From assembly GCF_005047355.1 (NCBI RefSeq), contig NZ_SUMC01000023.1, positions 62,001-126,000 on the forward strand: a stretch of DNA of 64,000 bases, written 5' to 3'. Origin of the DNA: Actinacidiphila oryziradicis (GTDB lineage Bacteria; Actinomycetota; Actinomycetes; Streptomycetales; Streptomycetaceae). Positions 34,590-43,321 of this stretch are shown here, in pieces. The notes below the pieces were generated by a model, which worked only from the letters and a program-made list of their open reading frames with translations, had not been told where the DNA came from and searched no databases. Both the position numbers and the translations under genes were made by a program. Numbering within the stretch: the first letter of the stretch is position 1; each line of letters opens with the position of its first letter.

Positions 34590-35280
34590 ATCGCGATGCG
34601 GCGCGCGACGCGCGCCGGCCTTCCCCGGCCGGGCTCCGCGACCGCGCAAGCTGCCCGCCTGTTGTCCGGTGTCGCGGCCCCGTGCGGCCTGCTCCAGCTG
34701 TCGGCCGCCTGCCTGACGCTGCTCGCTCCCAGGCCGGCGAACGCCGTGGCGGCGCTGCCGGCCGTACCCGCGCTGAGCGCGCCCACCGCCGAACCGCTCC
34801 GCCGGTTGATCGCCCGCACCTTCACGCACTGCCTGCGGCCGGGGCCGGGCGAGGGGCTGGCTCTGCGCCCCGACCGAGTCGGCGACCACCTGATGGTGAC
34901 CGCGCTCCACCGCGATCTGACCGCGCACGAAACCCCCGCGGAATCCCTGCTGGAGCGAGCGCTCAACCGCACCGACGGCCCCGGCGTCACCGCCGCGCTC
35001 GGCCGGCTCGACCGCGCGGGCCAGGACGGGCCCGCGCGGGCCGTGCGCGTCATCAAGACGGCGGTCACCACCGTCCCCGGACGGTGGCGCGGCCCTCGAC
35101 GTCGCCGCACGTCAGCGCGGGCCGGCCGCTCCGCGCTGGAGAACCTGGTCGACGCACCGGACAGCCCGGTGCCGCTGGCGGAGCTGTCCCGCGAGCTGCC
35201 TGCACTCGCCGGTCAGCCCGCGGGCCATGAGGTCGATCATGGCGCGGGCGGCGGGCGGCGGGCGGCGTGCCGAAATGGGG
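34590..35280 (+). pseudogene. Possible remnant of a large STAND/TPR-type protein
   Basis: In one plus frame the bases give FTHCLRPGPG, ALRPDRVGDHLMVTALHRDL, SLLERALNRTDGPG and AELSRELPALAG. The first and second resemble the PDRVGEHL-type linker and TPR-like repeats of large Streptomyces NB-ARC/TPR proteins. No start, Walker motif or ordered C-terminus is present, and the frame simply runs on antisense to the next gene. I read it as a fragment; it could be chance similarity. Confidence 0.33.
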
Positions 35281-35290
35281 ACCTGCAGCT

Positions 35291-35329
35291 CCCTCTGCCC
35301 CGGACCTCGCGGCGGTCCGGGGCAGAGGG
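35291..35329. terminator. Terminator hairpin of the rhamnosidase gene
   Basis: A perfect 16-bp stem: arms CCCTCTGCCCCGGACC (35291-35306) and its complement (35314-35329), loop of seven. It lies 10 bp past the stop of the minus-strand rhamnosidase gene. Confidence 0.75.
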
Positions 35330-35339
35330 CGTAAGGCCG

Positions 35340-38300
35340 TCAGCCCGGCATGAGATAGCAGTCCTTCACCGTGCCCTGCAGGGGATCGCCGAACACCGCG
35401 TTGGTGCAGGCGGTCCCGCTGGTGAGCGACTTGGTGGTGAAGGTTCCGCCGGCGCCGTAGGCGACCGTACGGGTTCCGCTGAAGGCGCACAGCCCGGTCT
35501 CCGGGGCGCAGTACGCCGATCCGCTGGGACCGCTCTTGACGGGCCCGACGTAGCAGGACTTGACGAAGCCGTAGTCGGCGTCGACGAGCCCCGTGTCGTC
35601 ACAGGTGGTGCCGCCGGTGAGTGTGCTGTAGCTGTAGATGCCGTTGGCCCCGTACGCCACCGACTGGGTGCCGGTGAACGCGCAGGTGCCATTCTGCTGC
35701 GCGCACAGGGTGTAGCCGGCCGGCGCCGCTCCGCCCGGGTTCGCGGCGACCAGGAAGGTGCCGGGCTGGACGCCGGTGAGGTAGACGTAGTTGGCGTCCT
35801 GGTGGGCACCGCCGATACCGGTGGCCGCCGTGAACGAACCGCCGCTCCAGACCACCTGCCCGTTGACCGCGACGACGGGGTTGGCGGCGCCGTAGGTGGG
35901 AACCGCGATCGTGCCGCTGGTGCCGGAGGGCGCAGTCACGCTCATCGCGAACTGGTTGACCCCGCTCTCCCCTGCCCAGGACACCTGCACGGCGCCGTGC
36001 GGGGTCGGGGCTTTCCCTTGGGCCCAGGTCAGATCGCCGGGGTGGGGTTGAACCGACCAGGTGCCGTAGCCCGGGGACGTCGGCTGGATCCCCAGCACGT
36101 AGCCCGACAGGACGCTGGTCGGCGCGGTGGACCAGCCGTGTGCCAGGCTGGTGGTGGACCCCAGCCCCGGGGTCCCGTCGGCGGCGGAGACGTTCTCCCA
36201 CATGGTCCCGGTGGAGTTGGCGCTCGGGGCGATCATGTGACCCCACACGTTGGAGAGCAGCTGCTCGGCGTTGGCCGTGTCGTTGTTCGCCAGCCGGGCC
36301 TCGAGTTCGTAGCCACTGACGAACGGGCTGACCAGTGCTCTGTTGCCGGAGTCGGAGGAGAAGGGGAGCGGACCATAGGCGCTGGTCCACAGCTTGGTCT
36401 TGAGCGACGCCAGGATCGAAGCGCTGTTCGCCGCGGGCGCGACCCCGTACAGGACGGCGAGCGCGTTGGCATCCTGCGCGACCGCGGAGGTCTGCGTGTT
36501 GCTGGTGTAGTAGAGCCCGGTCGAGCTGTTGAACAGTTGGGCGTTGATGGCCGTCTTCAGTGCGGCGGCCTGCTGGGTGTACGTAGCGGCCTGCGCGGTC
36601 TGGCCCGCCGCGGTGGCGATCTGCGCGCCGTCGAGCAGCGCCTTGTAGTACAGGACGTTGTACTCGGTTACCTCGCCGGTCTTGTTGGCGTCGTAGAAGT
36701 CCCAGTCGGCGCCGTCGTCATTGGTAGTGGTGAGCAGCCCGTTCGCGTCGAGCTGGGAGGCGTTCCAGGCCAGTTCGTATCGGACGATCGGCCATTCCTG
36801 CTGCGCGAACGCGGTGTCGCCGGTGTAGAGGTAGTAGGCCCCGAGGCCCAGGACCCAGTACATCGAGTACGAGGCGGAGTAGGTGCCGGTGGTCCCCGTT
36901 ATCGGGGTGCCGGTGTGCAGGGGCACCTGCGGCGGCTCGGCGCCGGTCACAAAGCCGCTGGAGAGCTGGTAGGTCCCCAGGAGTTGCAACGCACCCTTGA
37001 GGTAGGCGGAGTTGCCGGTGGAGTAGTAGGTGGTGGGACCCTCGACGTTCAGGTCCCCGCTCCAGATGGCGCGGTCGCGCGCAGCGCCGTCGAGGATGGA
37101 CGCCACGGCGTTGGTGCCGCCGGGGACGTTGAAGTCCGACAGCGCCGTGGCGCTGCTGAGGGTGTTGCTGTAGAGCGTGGTGCCGGAGCTGTTCACCACG
37201 CTCAGGTTGCGGAAGTCGGCCTCCTCGCCCGCGTATTCCCGGAAGCCCACCGTTCCGGTCGAAAAGGCGGTGGCGCCGGACGGGAAGGACGACGAGTCGG
37301 TGGTGGCGACCTTCACCGTGTCGACCGTGACCGTCACACCGGTGCCGGACGCAGTCGTGGTGACGGTGTGCCAGGTGCCCGGTGCCAGGCCGGAGGGCAG
37401 GGTGACGCTGCCGATGTTGGTGTACGTCCCGCCGTGCAGGTCGAACGCCTGGAGGGTGTTCGGCGTGCCCGCGGTGTCGTTGGCGGCGTTGAGGATGAAC
37501 AGATAGCCGTTGTTCGCGTCCTGTCCGCGGACCATCCAGCCGGCCTGGTTGGTCACGATCCTGGTCTCGAACGTGGTCGTGTAGTCGCCCCAGGACGTGC
37601 CCTGCTTGAGCAGACCGGCGTTGCCCCCGGCCGCGTCGAGCGCGCCGCCGGTGACCGTCCAGTTGCCTGGCAGCGAACCCGCCGGGGCGGATTCCAGCTG
37701 CGCGGTGTAGGCGCCGTCGTACCAGATCTTGTTCAGCTGGTCCGAGCTGGAGACGAAGTTGCCCTGGTAGCCGTCGGCGGTGGTGCGGTCGGCGATGTAG
37801 TTGATGCCCGCCCCGCTCAGGGTGAGGGTGCCCGGGGAGGTGAGGGTGATCTCCTCGTAGCGCTCGCCGCCCTGCTCGAAGTGGTTGGTGATGGTCCCCG
37901 GAGCGGAGACGGTGTAGCTGTCGTGGCGGGCGGTGTCGCCCTCGCCCCACGGGATGGCGGCGTCGCCCGTCGCGGTCAGGTACTGCAGGGCCTGGCTGTA
38001 GCCGGCCTGGAGCGTCGGCGAGCCGGACTCGGCGCTGACGTCGAAGTACGGCAGGCCGCCGACGTTCTTGCCGTAGTCGAGCACGATGGTGGGGGTGGCG
38101 CCGCCCGAGGCCAGGGTCAGCGTCGTGGTGCCCGATCCGCCGCACACGAGGTTCTGTGCGCCGGCGACGCTCCCCGACGTGCTCACCACCGCGGTCGGGC
38201 ACACCGTCGCGCTCGACGGCGTCTGGACGTAGCTCTGCCAGTTGGGGGCCGAGGGCCACGGCGTGGTCGACGCCAGAGCGGCGGCGGAGGCGGGTTGGGC

Positions 38301-38384
38301 GGGCGTCCAGGCGAAGAGGGCGAGTGCGCAACTCAAGGCTGCGGCAGCGCGGCGGCGCGTGCGGGCACGCCGTTCAGTGATCAT
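35340..38384 (-). CDS. Secreted alpha-L-rhamnosidase (GH78) with duplicated cysteine-rich C-terminal modules
   Basis: A 1014-residue exported glycosidase. The signal peptide ends near AQPASAA. An N-terminal beta-sandwich (about 40-220) comes before a concanavalin-like insert (about 220-390, WTVTGGALDAAGG, WMVRGQDANNGYLF). The (alpha/alpha)6 barrel holds DRAIWSGDLNVEGP and NDDGADWDFYD. The protein ends with two copies of a 55-60 residue module with four cysteines each (CAxxxGxCAFxGT, VAYGA, DCY). It removes rhamnose from plant glycosides or polysaccharides. The ATG at 38384 follows GGAG. Confidence 0.85.
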   Translation of the reverse strand: MITERRARTRRRAAAALSCALALFAWTPAQPASAAALASTTPWPSAPNWQSYVQTPSSATVCPTAVVSTSGSVAGAQNLVCGGSGTTTLTLASGGATPTIVLDYGKNVGGLPYFDVSAESGSPTLQAGYSQALQYLTATGDAAIPWGEGDTARHDSYTVSAPGTITNHFEQGGERYEEITLTSPGTLTLSGAGINYIADRTTADGYQGNFVSSSDQLNKIWYDGAYTAQLESAPAGSLPGNWTVTGGALDAAGGNAGLLKQGTSWGDYTTTFETRIVTNQAGWMVRGQDANNGYLFILNAANDTAGTPNTLQAFDLHGGTYTNIGSVTLPSGLAPGTWHTVTTTASGTGVTVTVDTVKVATTDSSSFPSGATAFSTGTVGFREYAGEEADFRNLSVVNSSGTTLYSNTLSSATALSDFNVPGGTNAVASILDGAARDRAIWSGDLNVEGPTTYYSTGNSAYLKGALQLLGTYQLSSGFVTGAEPPQVPLHTGTPITGTTGTYSASYSMYWVLGLGAYYLYTGDTAFAQQEWPIVRYELAWNASQLDANGLLTTTNDDGADWDFYDANKTGEVTEYNVLYYKALLDGAQIATAAGQTAQAATYTQQAAALKTAINAQLFNSSTGLYYTSNTQTSAVAQDANALAVLYGVAPAANSASILASLKTKLWTSAYGPLPFSSDSGNRALVSPFVSGYELEARLANNDTANAEQLLSNVWGHMIAPSANSTGTMWENVSAADGTPGLGSTTSLAHGWSTAPTSVLSGYVLGIQPTSPGYGTWSVQPHPGDLTWAQGKAPTPHGAVQVSWAGESGVNQFAMSVTAPSGTSGTIAVPTYGAANPVVAVNGQVVWSGGSFTAATGIGGAHQDANYVYLTGVQPGTFLVAANPGGAAPAGYTLCAQQNGTCAFTGTQSVAYGANGIYSYSTLTGGTTCDDTGLVDADYGFVKSCYVGPVKSGPSGSAYCAPETGLCAFSGTRTVAYGAGGTFTTKSLTSGTACTNAVFGDPLQGTVKDCYLMPG

Positions 38385-38604
38385 GGTTTGCTCCAGGGGG
38401 AAGGAGAGAACATGCATGAACCACCTGAGCGGCCGACCGTGCCGCTGGCAGGGCGAAGACGTCCGTGACGGACGGTGCAGCCCCGAGGTGAGTGAAACGA
38501 TTCATCACACTTCACTCGGTGAGGGTATTGACTGGCATGTGGCGGGTCAATGACTTCCGGGTTATCGGCACGGACATGTTTTCCGTTGCACGGACGGGTA
38601 GTTG

Positions 38605-39247
38605 AGGCCCCCGGCAACGGCGGCGCGGCTCGGCTATGTCCTCAACGGAGCCAAGACCTTCATCATCGTCAGACCGCTCGCCGACCTGGTGATCGTGGTG
38701 GCGCGGACGTCGACCGATCCCGGCGACCGTCGGGCGGGCCTCACCTTGCTGGTCGTCGAAGACGGCACGCCCGGGTTCACGCGCGGCCGGGTCCTGAACA
38801 AGATGGGCATCAAGACCGTGCGGTGCGCGACCTCGTCGATGGCGAGCTGTCCGGCGCCGACGCGGCAAAGGTTAAGAGGCCGCCCGAATAGGTGGGGCGG
38901 CGTCGCGTGCCGATGGGCAGCGCCTGGCGGCGTTGTCGTCGGTCGACGACGCTCCGCGTCGCCTCCTCCCCCAGCTACCGCTGGGAGGTGCCCCCACCTC
39001 CGCCTTGCCAGACTTGGGCCCTCGCCCCGCTCCTTAACCCGCCCCACCTATTCGCGCGGCCTCTAAGTTGTTCTGCACCGGGATGCAGCCTCGGGCTGTC
39101 GATCATTGCCTGCAACTGTTCGGAGGCCACGGTTACATGCTGGAGTACCTTATCGCGCGGCTGTACACCGATGCGCGCGTCGCCCGCATCTACGCCGGCA
39201 CCAGCGAGGTCATAAAGGTCATCGTCGCCAAATCCCTGGGACTGTGA
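38605..39247 (+). pseudogene. Acyl-CoA dehydrogenase remnant interrupted by a MITE-like element
   Basis: The 5' end is gone; coding resemblance begins at GYVLNGAKTFII and continues through LTLLVVEDGTPGFTRGR and NKMGIKT. About 90 residues are then lost with a frame change, and the frame resumes as LVDGELSGADAAKVK. There a 188-bp element is inserted. After it comes CLQLFGGHGYMLEYLIARLY, then RIYAGTSEVIK, to the stop. Removing the element and one TAA copy joins AAKVK to LFCTGMQ in frame, as expected for the family. It is therefore a ruin, with the element as a late event. Confidence 0.85.
38876..39063. mobile_element. MITE-like element A (188 bp, 25-bp terminal inverted repeats)
   Basis: The left end GAGGCCGCCCGAATAGGTGG (plus GGCGG) and the right end, read in reverse, match at 24 of 25 positions (38876-38900 and 39039-39063). 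A TAA flanks both sides as a likely target duplication. There is no coding frame inside. An internal palindrome (CCCCCAGC...GCTGGGAGG) lies near 38970-38995. Internal blocks are shared with element B at 44103. It is probably mobilised by a transposase elsewhere. Confidence 0.8.
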
Positions 39248-39256
39248 GGCAACGCG

Positions 39257-40027
39257 ATGTCGGACTTCTCCAGCAGGGCGGGTGCCGCGTTCGTCGCGGG
39301 TGGCACCGGTGGCATCGGCGCGGCGATCGTCCGGACGCTGGCCCGGCGGGGCAGCGACGTGGCGTTCACGTATCGCGCCAACCAGGCCGCGGCCGACGGT
39401 CTCGCCGGCGACGTCAGGGAACACGGGCGTCAAGTCCTCGCGCTGCGGCTTGACTTGACCGACGAGTCGGCCACGGCGAGGGCCGTCTCCGAGGCCGCCG
39501 AAACCTTTGGCGGCATCCACACCCTCGTCCACGCGGCGGGCCCGCACGTGCCGATGGTGCACCTGAGCAAGGTGTCGCCAAGTCAGTACCGTGCCCAACT
39601 CGACGCGGACGCGGTGGCGTTCTTCAACCTGGTCCATCCGGCGCTGCCGCGGCTGCGCGAAAGCCGGGGGAACATCGTCGCCGTCACCACCGTGGCCACG
39701 CGTCGGTTCCCGGTCCGCGACGGGCTCTCGTCGGGCACGAAAGGGGCGGTCGAGGCAGTCGCACGGGCGCTGGCCGCCGAGGAAGGGCGGTACGGCGTAC
39801 GCGTGAACTGCGTCGGCCCGGGCATGCTGACCGACGGCATAGCCGCACGCCTGGTCACCTCCGGCGACCTCGACGAGGCGGCGCTGGAGATTACCCGGCG
39901 CAACATCCCGCTCCGCCGCTTCGGCGACGCGATGGACATCGCCGAAGCGGTCGCGTTCCTGGCCTCGGACCGCGCCGGTTTCATCACCGGCCAGGCGCTG
40001 GGCGTCGACGGCGGGTACAGCGTCTGA
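39257..40027 (+). CDS. SDR-fold protein with non-canonical catalytic residues
   Basis: A 256-residue protein with FVAGGTGGIGAAI, LDLTDE and VHAAGP, and with VNCVGPGMLTDG, GQALGVDGGYSV ending like FabG. The catalytic Ser and Tyr positions look altered: the region reads VTTVATRRF and DGLSSGTKGAVEA, with Thr for Ser and Ser for Tyr; the Lys is kept. It may be a binding or inactive SDR, or act by another mechanism. It follows the ruined acyl-CoA dehydrogenase by 10 bp and may once have been its partner. Confidence 0.8.
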   Translation: MSDFSSRAGAAFVAGGTGGIGAAIVRTLARRGSDVAFTYRANQAAADGLAGDVREHGRQVLALRLDLTDESATARAVSEAAETFGGIHTLVHAAGPHVPMVHLSKVSPSQYRAQLDADAVAFFNLVHPALPRLRESRGNIVAVTTVATRRFPVRDGLSSGTKGAVEAVARALAAEEGRYGVRVNCVGPGMLTDGIAARLVTSGDLDEAALEITRRNIPLRRFGDAMDIAEAVAFLASDRAGFITGQALGVDGGYSV

Positions 40028-40150
40028 GGCGATCGGTGCCGGTGACGGAGGCCGCGTCCGGACCGAGCAGGAAGACAGCGTCCGCGGCGATGCCGTCGGG
40101 CGTGCCCGGACGACAGCGGATGCTGAGCAGACCGATGCCGCGGGAGCGCG
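40028..40150 (-). pseudogene. C-terminal remnant of a second SDR
   Basis: The minus strand reads GTPDGIAADAVFLLGPDAASVTG, the usual C-terminal block of an SDR, abutting the end of the plus-strand SDR gene. No N-terminal part is found upstream. It looks like the leftover tail of a convergent gene. Confidence 0.5.
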
Positions 40151-40432
40151 GCGCGCGGTGGAGAGCGCTGGCGGACCAACCGCCGTTCTGAGCAGGTAAG
40201 TTGGCGTGATGGAGACGCCTGCAGCCTCCCGGAGCCAGGCGTACGAAAGCCTCCGGAACTGCCGTCCTGGAGGCTTCGATGGCATCGGCTGGAGGTCGGT
40301 TCCGGACACCACCGCTGGTTTTGGCGGGCCTCGGTGGCGTCCACGTTCTTGCGGGAGAACCCCACGATGCCACACGGCACCCACCCAGCAGACCGCCGTA
40401 GGACGATGATGTGGTGAAGCGCTGTTGAGCCG

Positions 40433-40467
40433 CGCTCCGCCGCGATCCCGGGTCGCGGCGGAGCGCA
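40433..40467. terminator. Terminator hairpin downstream of the depolymerase gene
   Basis: A perfect 14-bp stem: GCGCTCCGCCGCGA (40433-40446) and TCGCGGCGGAGCGC (40454-40467), loop TCCCGGG. It lies 50 bp past the stop of the minus-strand gene. Confidence 0.68.
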
Positions 40468-40516
40468 CAGAACGGCCCGGCGCCACGGGGCGCGCGGTGA
40501 TGTACCTGATGAGCCG

Positions 40517-41989
40517 TCAGGCAGGACAGCCGGAATCAGCGATCACGTAGTAACCGGCGGAGGTCTCCTCCAACGTATGCGTAACGTAGGTGTTGTACAG
40601 GCCCATGTTCTGGTTGGAGCCGTTGGCGTAGGTGTAGCCGCCGCTGGTGTGGGCCCGGCCCGCCGCTACCTGGTTGTAGTTGTTGGTGGTGAAGCACTGG
40701 GGCGCGTATCCGGTGGTCGTCGCCGTGACCGCCGTGGAGGAGGCGCCCACCCTGCCGGAGGAGTCGACCGCCGCGACGGTATAGCTGTAGGCGGTGCCGG
40801 AGGCGAGCCCGGTGTCGGTGTACGACGTCGACGTGGTCGACGCTGCCTTGGTGCCCTCGCGGTAGACGGAGTAGGAGGCAGCGCCGCTGACGGCGTTCCA
40901 GGACAAGGACACTGATGTGTTCGTGGTGCCGGTGACCGCCACCCCAGTCGGTGCGGTCAGGGATCCTGTGCCACCGGACGACCCGGCGTCCAGCCCCCAG
41001 AACTTCGCGGTGTAGTAGCTGGAGCAGATGTAGTTGAGGTAGTACGTGCCAGTGCTACCACACTGGTCGGTGTTCGATCCGGGGCTGACGGCGAGGCCGT
41101 GGGCCATTCCCGAGATGGAGTAGAGCTCGACTGCCGGTTTGCCGCCGCCGTCGTTGTAGATGCTCTCGGTGGTGCCTCCGGGCAGGCTCTGCGTGCTCGA
41201 CGGCGTCTGGCTGATGCCCCAGGCGTTGGTCCACTGGCCGGCCAGCTCGGTGGCGTTGACCGGGTAGACAGTGGTGTCGGCCGTGCCCTGCCAGATGGCG
41301 ACGCGCGGCCACGGTCCGGAGTAGCCGGGGTCGGAGTTGCGGACCTTGTCACCCCACTGCGCGGGAGTGAGGTTCTGGTTGCTGGTCTGGCAGCTGGAGG
41401 CCTGCGTCTGGGCGGTGGCGCACTGGGCGGGCAGACCGGAGTCGACCGAGCCGCCGGCGAACACGTCAGGATAATCGGCGAGCAGGTCAGCGGTCATACC
41501 GGCGCCCGCTGAGAGGCCTGTGACGAAGACGCGATGGGTGTCCGAGCCGTACTGGGATTCGGCGTGCGTGACCATCTGGATGACCGACGCCGCTTCGCCG
41601 TTGCCCCGGGTGTCCTTGGTGGAGTCGAACCAGCTGAAGCACGAGAACGAGTTGTTCGCCGAGGTGGTCTGCGGGAAGACCAGCGCGAAACCGTACATGT
41701 CGGCGTACTTCTGCCACCCGGAGTTCGAGTAGTAGTCGGTGGCGCTCTGGGTGCAGCCGTGCAGGGCGACGACGACAGGCGCGCCCGCCGGGAGGTTCGC
41801 CGGCGCGTATTCGTACATCTGCAGATTGCCTGGATTCGAACCGAAGCTGGTGACCTGCTGGAACGTCCCGGTGGCCGCCGCGGCGGTCGGTACGGTGGGC
41901 GAGAGGACGCTCAGGTAAGCCGCGACGACACAGAGCACGACTGTCGTCGTGAGGCGGCTGAAGTACCTGCGCATGGTGGGTAGGGGCAT
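40517..41989 (-). CDS. Secreted PHB depolymerase / CE1-type esterase with fibronectin III domain
   Basis: A 490-residue exported esterase. The signal peptide ends near TAAAA. The alpha/beta-hydrolase core has VVVALHGCTQSATDYY, the lipase box GLSAG, GTADTTVYP (Asp) and GMAHG (His). A fibronectin type III domain (APTGVAVTGTTNTSVSLSW) and a C-terminal substrate-binding-like domain (NYNQVAAGRAHTSGGY, NGSNQNMGLYNTYVTHTL) follow, the arrangement of type 1 extracellular PHB depolymerases. Some CE1 feruloyl esterases have similar cores. The ATG at 41989 follows GGGAG; a second at 41974 is possible. Confidence 0.87.
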   Translation of the reverse strand: MPLPTMRRYFSRLTTTVVLCVVAAYLSVLSPTVPTAAAATGTFQQVTSFGSNPGNLQMYEYAPANLPAGAPVVVALHGCTQSATDYYSNSGWQKYADMYGFALVFPQTTSANNSFSCFSWFDSTKDTRGNGEAASVIQMVTHAESQYGSDTHRVFVTGLSAGAGMTADLLADYPDVFAGGSVDSGLPAQCATAQTQASSCQTSNQNLTPAQWGDKVRNSDPGYSGPWPRVAIWQGTADTTVYPVNATELAGQWTNAWGISQTPSSTQSLPGGTTESIYNDGGGKPAVELYSISGMAHGLAVSPGSNTDQCGSTGTYYLNYICSSYYTAKFWGLDAGSSGGTGSLTAPTGVAVTGTTNTSVSLSWNAVSGAASYSVYREGTKAASTTSTSYTDTGLASGTAYSYTVAAVDSSGRVGASSTAVTATTTGYAPQCFTTNNYNQVAAGRAHTSGGYTYANGSNQNMGLYNTYVTHTLEETSAGYYVIADSGCPA

Positions 41990-42668
41990 GAAGGCTCCCG
42001 GGCTGGACGAGGGGCAGAGCGGCGCGCGGCCTGGCACCACACCGGTTCCGCCTCGGTGGAGTGCCTCCACGACCGCCAACTCAGCTGTTGCCAAAGGACG
42101 TTATGACCCGGCGGTTACCGTCGGACATGTGCTGGACCGATACCGCAGCACGGGCGACCATGGCGTCCTCGCCCATGGCACCGACGCCGTCCCTCTGGCA
42201 ACAGGGCACCGCCGGGCGCTCGGCCCTTCGACCGCTCGCGCCGCTGCGACACCGGTCCGGTCAAGCCGGTTGCGGAGCAGGCCGTGGCCCGATCGACGAG
42301 GGGCTGCCTTCACCAGGTGTGCGACCGGACCTGCCGCCCCTCGCGACATACGGCGTCTCAGGGCGATTGCCGTACAGCCGCAGTCATCATCGTCGAGCGG
42401 CGAAATATGTGATCCGGTCACGTGTGCCGCGTGTCGCGCCATTCCTACCGTGTCGTTCATGGAGAGCAGCCAGAGCAGCCAGAGTCCCGGTAAGGGCTCG
42501 GTCGAGCACACCGATCCGCACGACGCCGCCGAAGAGAGGCAGGCCGGCGCCTGTGGTGCCGCCCGGGTGGCCGGACAGCTGATGGGCGCCCCGTGCCACC
42601 CGGGTGACTGGCACGGGGCATCCCCGCGTTGGCTGATGTGGGGGACCTTCCGGCATTGGCTGGAGAGG
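41990..42668. other. Intergenic stretch, no gene recognised
   Basis: About 680 bases between the depolymerase start and the scoB stop. Open frames on both strands are low-complexity and have no motif. The depolymerase promoter should lie near 41990-42150. I see no hairpin strong enough to call the scoAB terminator. Confidence 0.45.
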
Positions 42669-43319
42669 TCAGACGCCGCCCGTCGCTTCGGGGACGAGCA
42701 GTTCGGTGTCCGTGGCCCTCTGGACCTCTTCGGCGGTGATGCCGGGAGCCGTTTCGACCAGCCGCAGACCGCCCGGCGTGACGTCGATGACAGCCATGTC
42801 GGTAATGATGCGGTCGACGACTCCCTGCCCAGTGAGTGGTAGGGTGCACTCCCGCACGATCTTCGGCGACCCGTCGTGGGCGGTGTGTTCCATCACCACG
42901 ATGACCCGGCGGGCCCCGTGGACCAGGTCCATGGCTCCGCCCATACCCTTGACCATTTTCCCCGGGATCATCCAGTTGGCCAGGTCCCCGGAGGCGGACA
43001 CCTGCATGGCACCGAGGATCGAGATGTCGATCCGGCCGGCGCGGATCATGCCGAAGGAGGCCGCCGAGTCGAAATAGGCAGCGCCCGGCCGCACGGTGAC
43101 GGTCTCCTTGCCGGCGTTGATCAGGTCGGGATGCTCCTCGCCCGCAAGGGGAAAGGGGCCGACCCCGAGGATGCCGTTCTCCGAATGCAGCACCACCTCG
43201 ATGCCTTCGGGGAGGTGGTTGGGGATCAGCGTCGGCAGTCCGATGCCCAGGTTGACGTACTGGCCGTCACTGAGCTCCCGGGCGGCGCGAGCTGCCAGTT
43301 GGTCACGCGTCAGGGCCAT
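42669..43319 (-). CDS. scoB: Succinyl-CoA:3-ketoacid CoA-transferase subunit B
   Basis: A 216-residue CoA-transferase beta subunit. QYVNLGIGLPTLI begins the fold, HSENGILGVGPFP has the catalytic glutamate, and GMGGAMDLVHGARRVIVVMEH follows. With subunit A it moves CoA from succinyl-CoA to acetoacetate, letting ketone bodies enter acetyl-CoA metabolism. It begins two bases after scoA ends, so the subunits are made together. It could also accept 3-oxoadipate, as PcaIJ does, but the pair fits ScoAB best. Confidence 0.88.
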   Translation of the reverse strand: MALTRDQLAARAARELSDGQYVNLGIGLPTLIPNHLPEGIEVVLHSENGILGVGPFPLAGEEHPDLINAGKETVTVRPGAAYFDSAASFGMIRAGRIDISILGAMQVSASGDLANWMIPGKMVKGMGGAMDLVHGARRVIVVMEHTAHDGSPKIVRECTLPLTGQGVVDRIITDMAVIDVTPGGLRLVETAPGITAEEVQRATDTELLVPEATGGV

Positions 43320-43321
43320 GA

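Noticed and set aside
33942..38468. Very long open frame on the plus strand, over 1500 codons
   Set aside because: It lies opposite the rhamnosidase gene and across IclR and gaps. It is Gly/Arg/Val-rich and motif-free, a by-product of GC-rich codon use. Only a short stretch near 34590-35280 may be a remnant.
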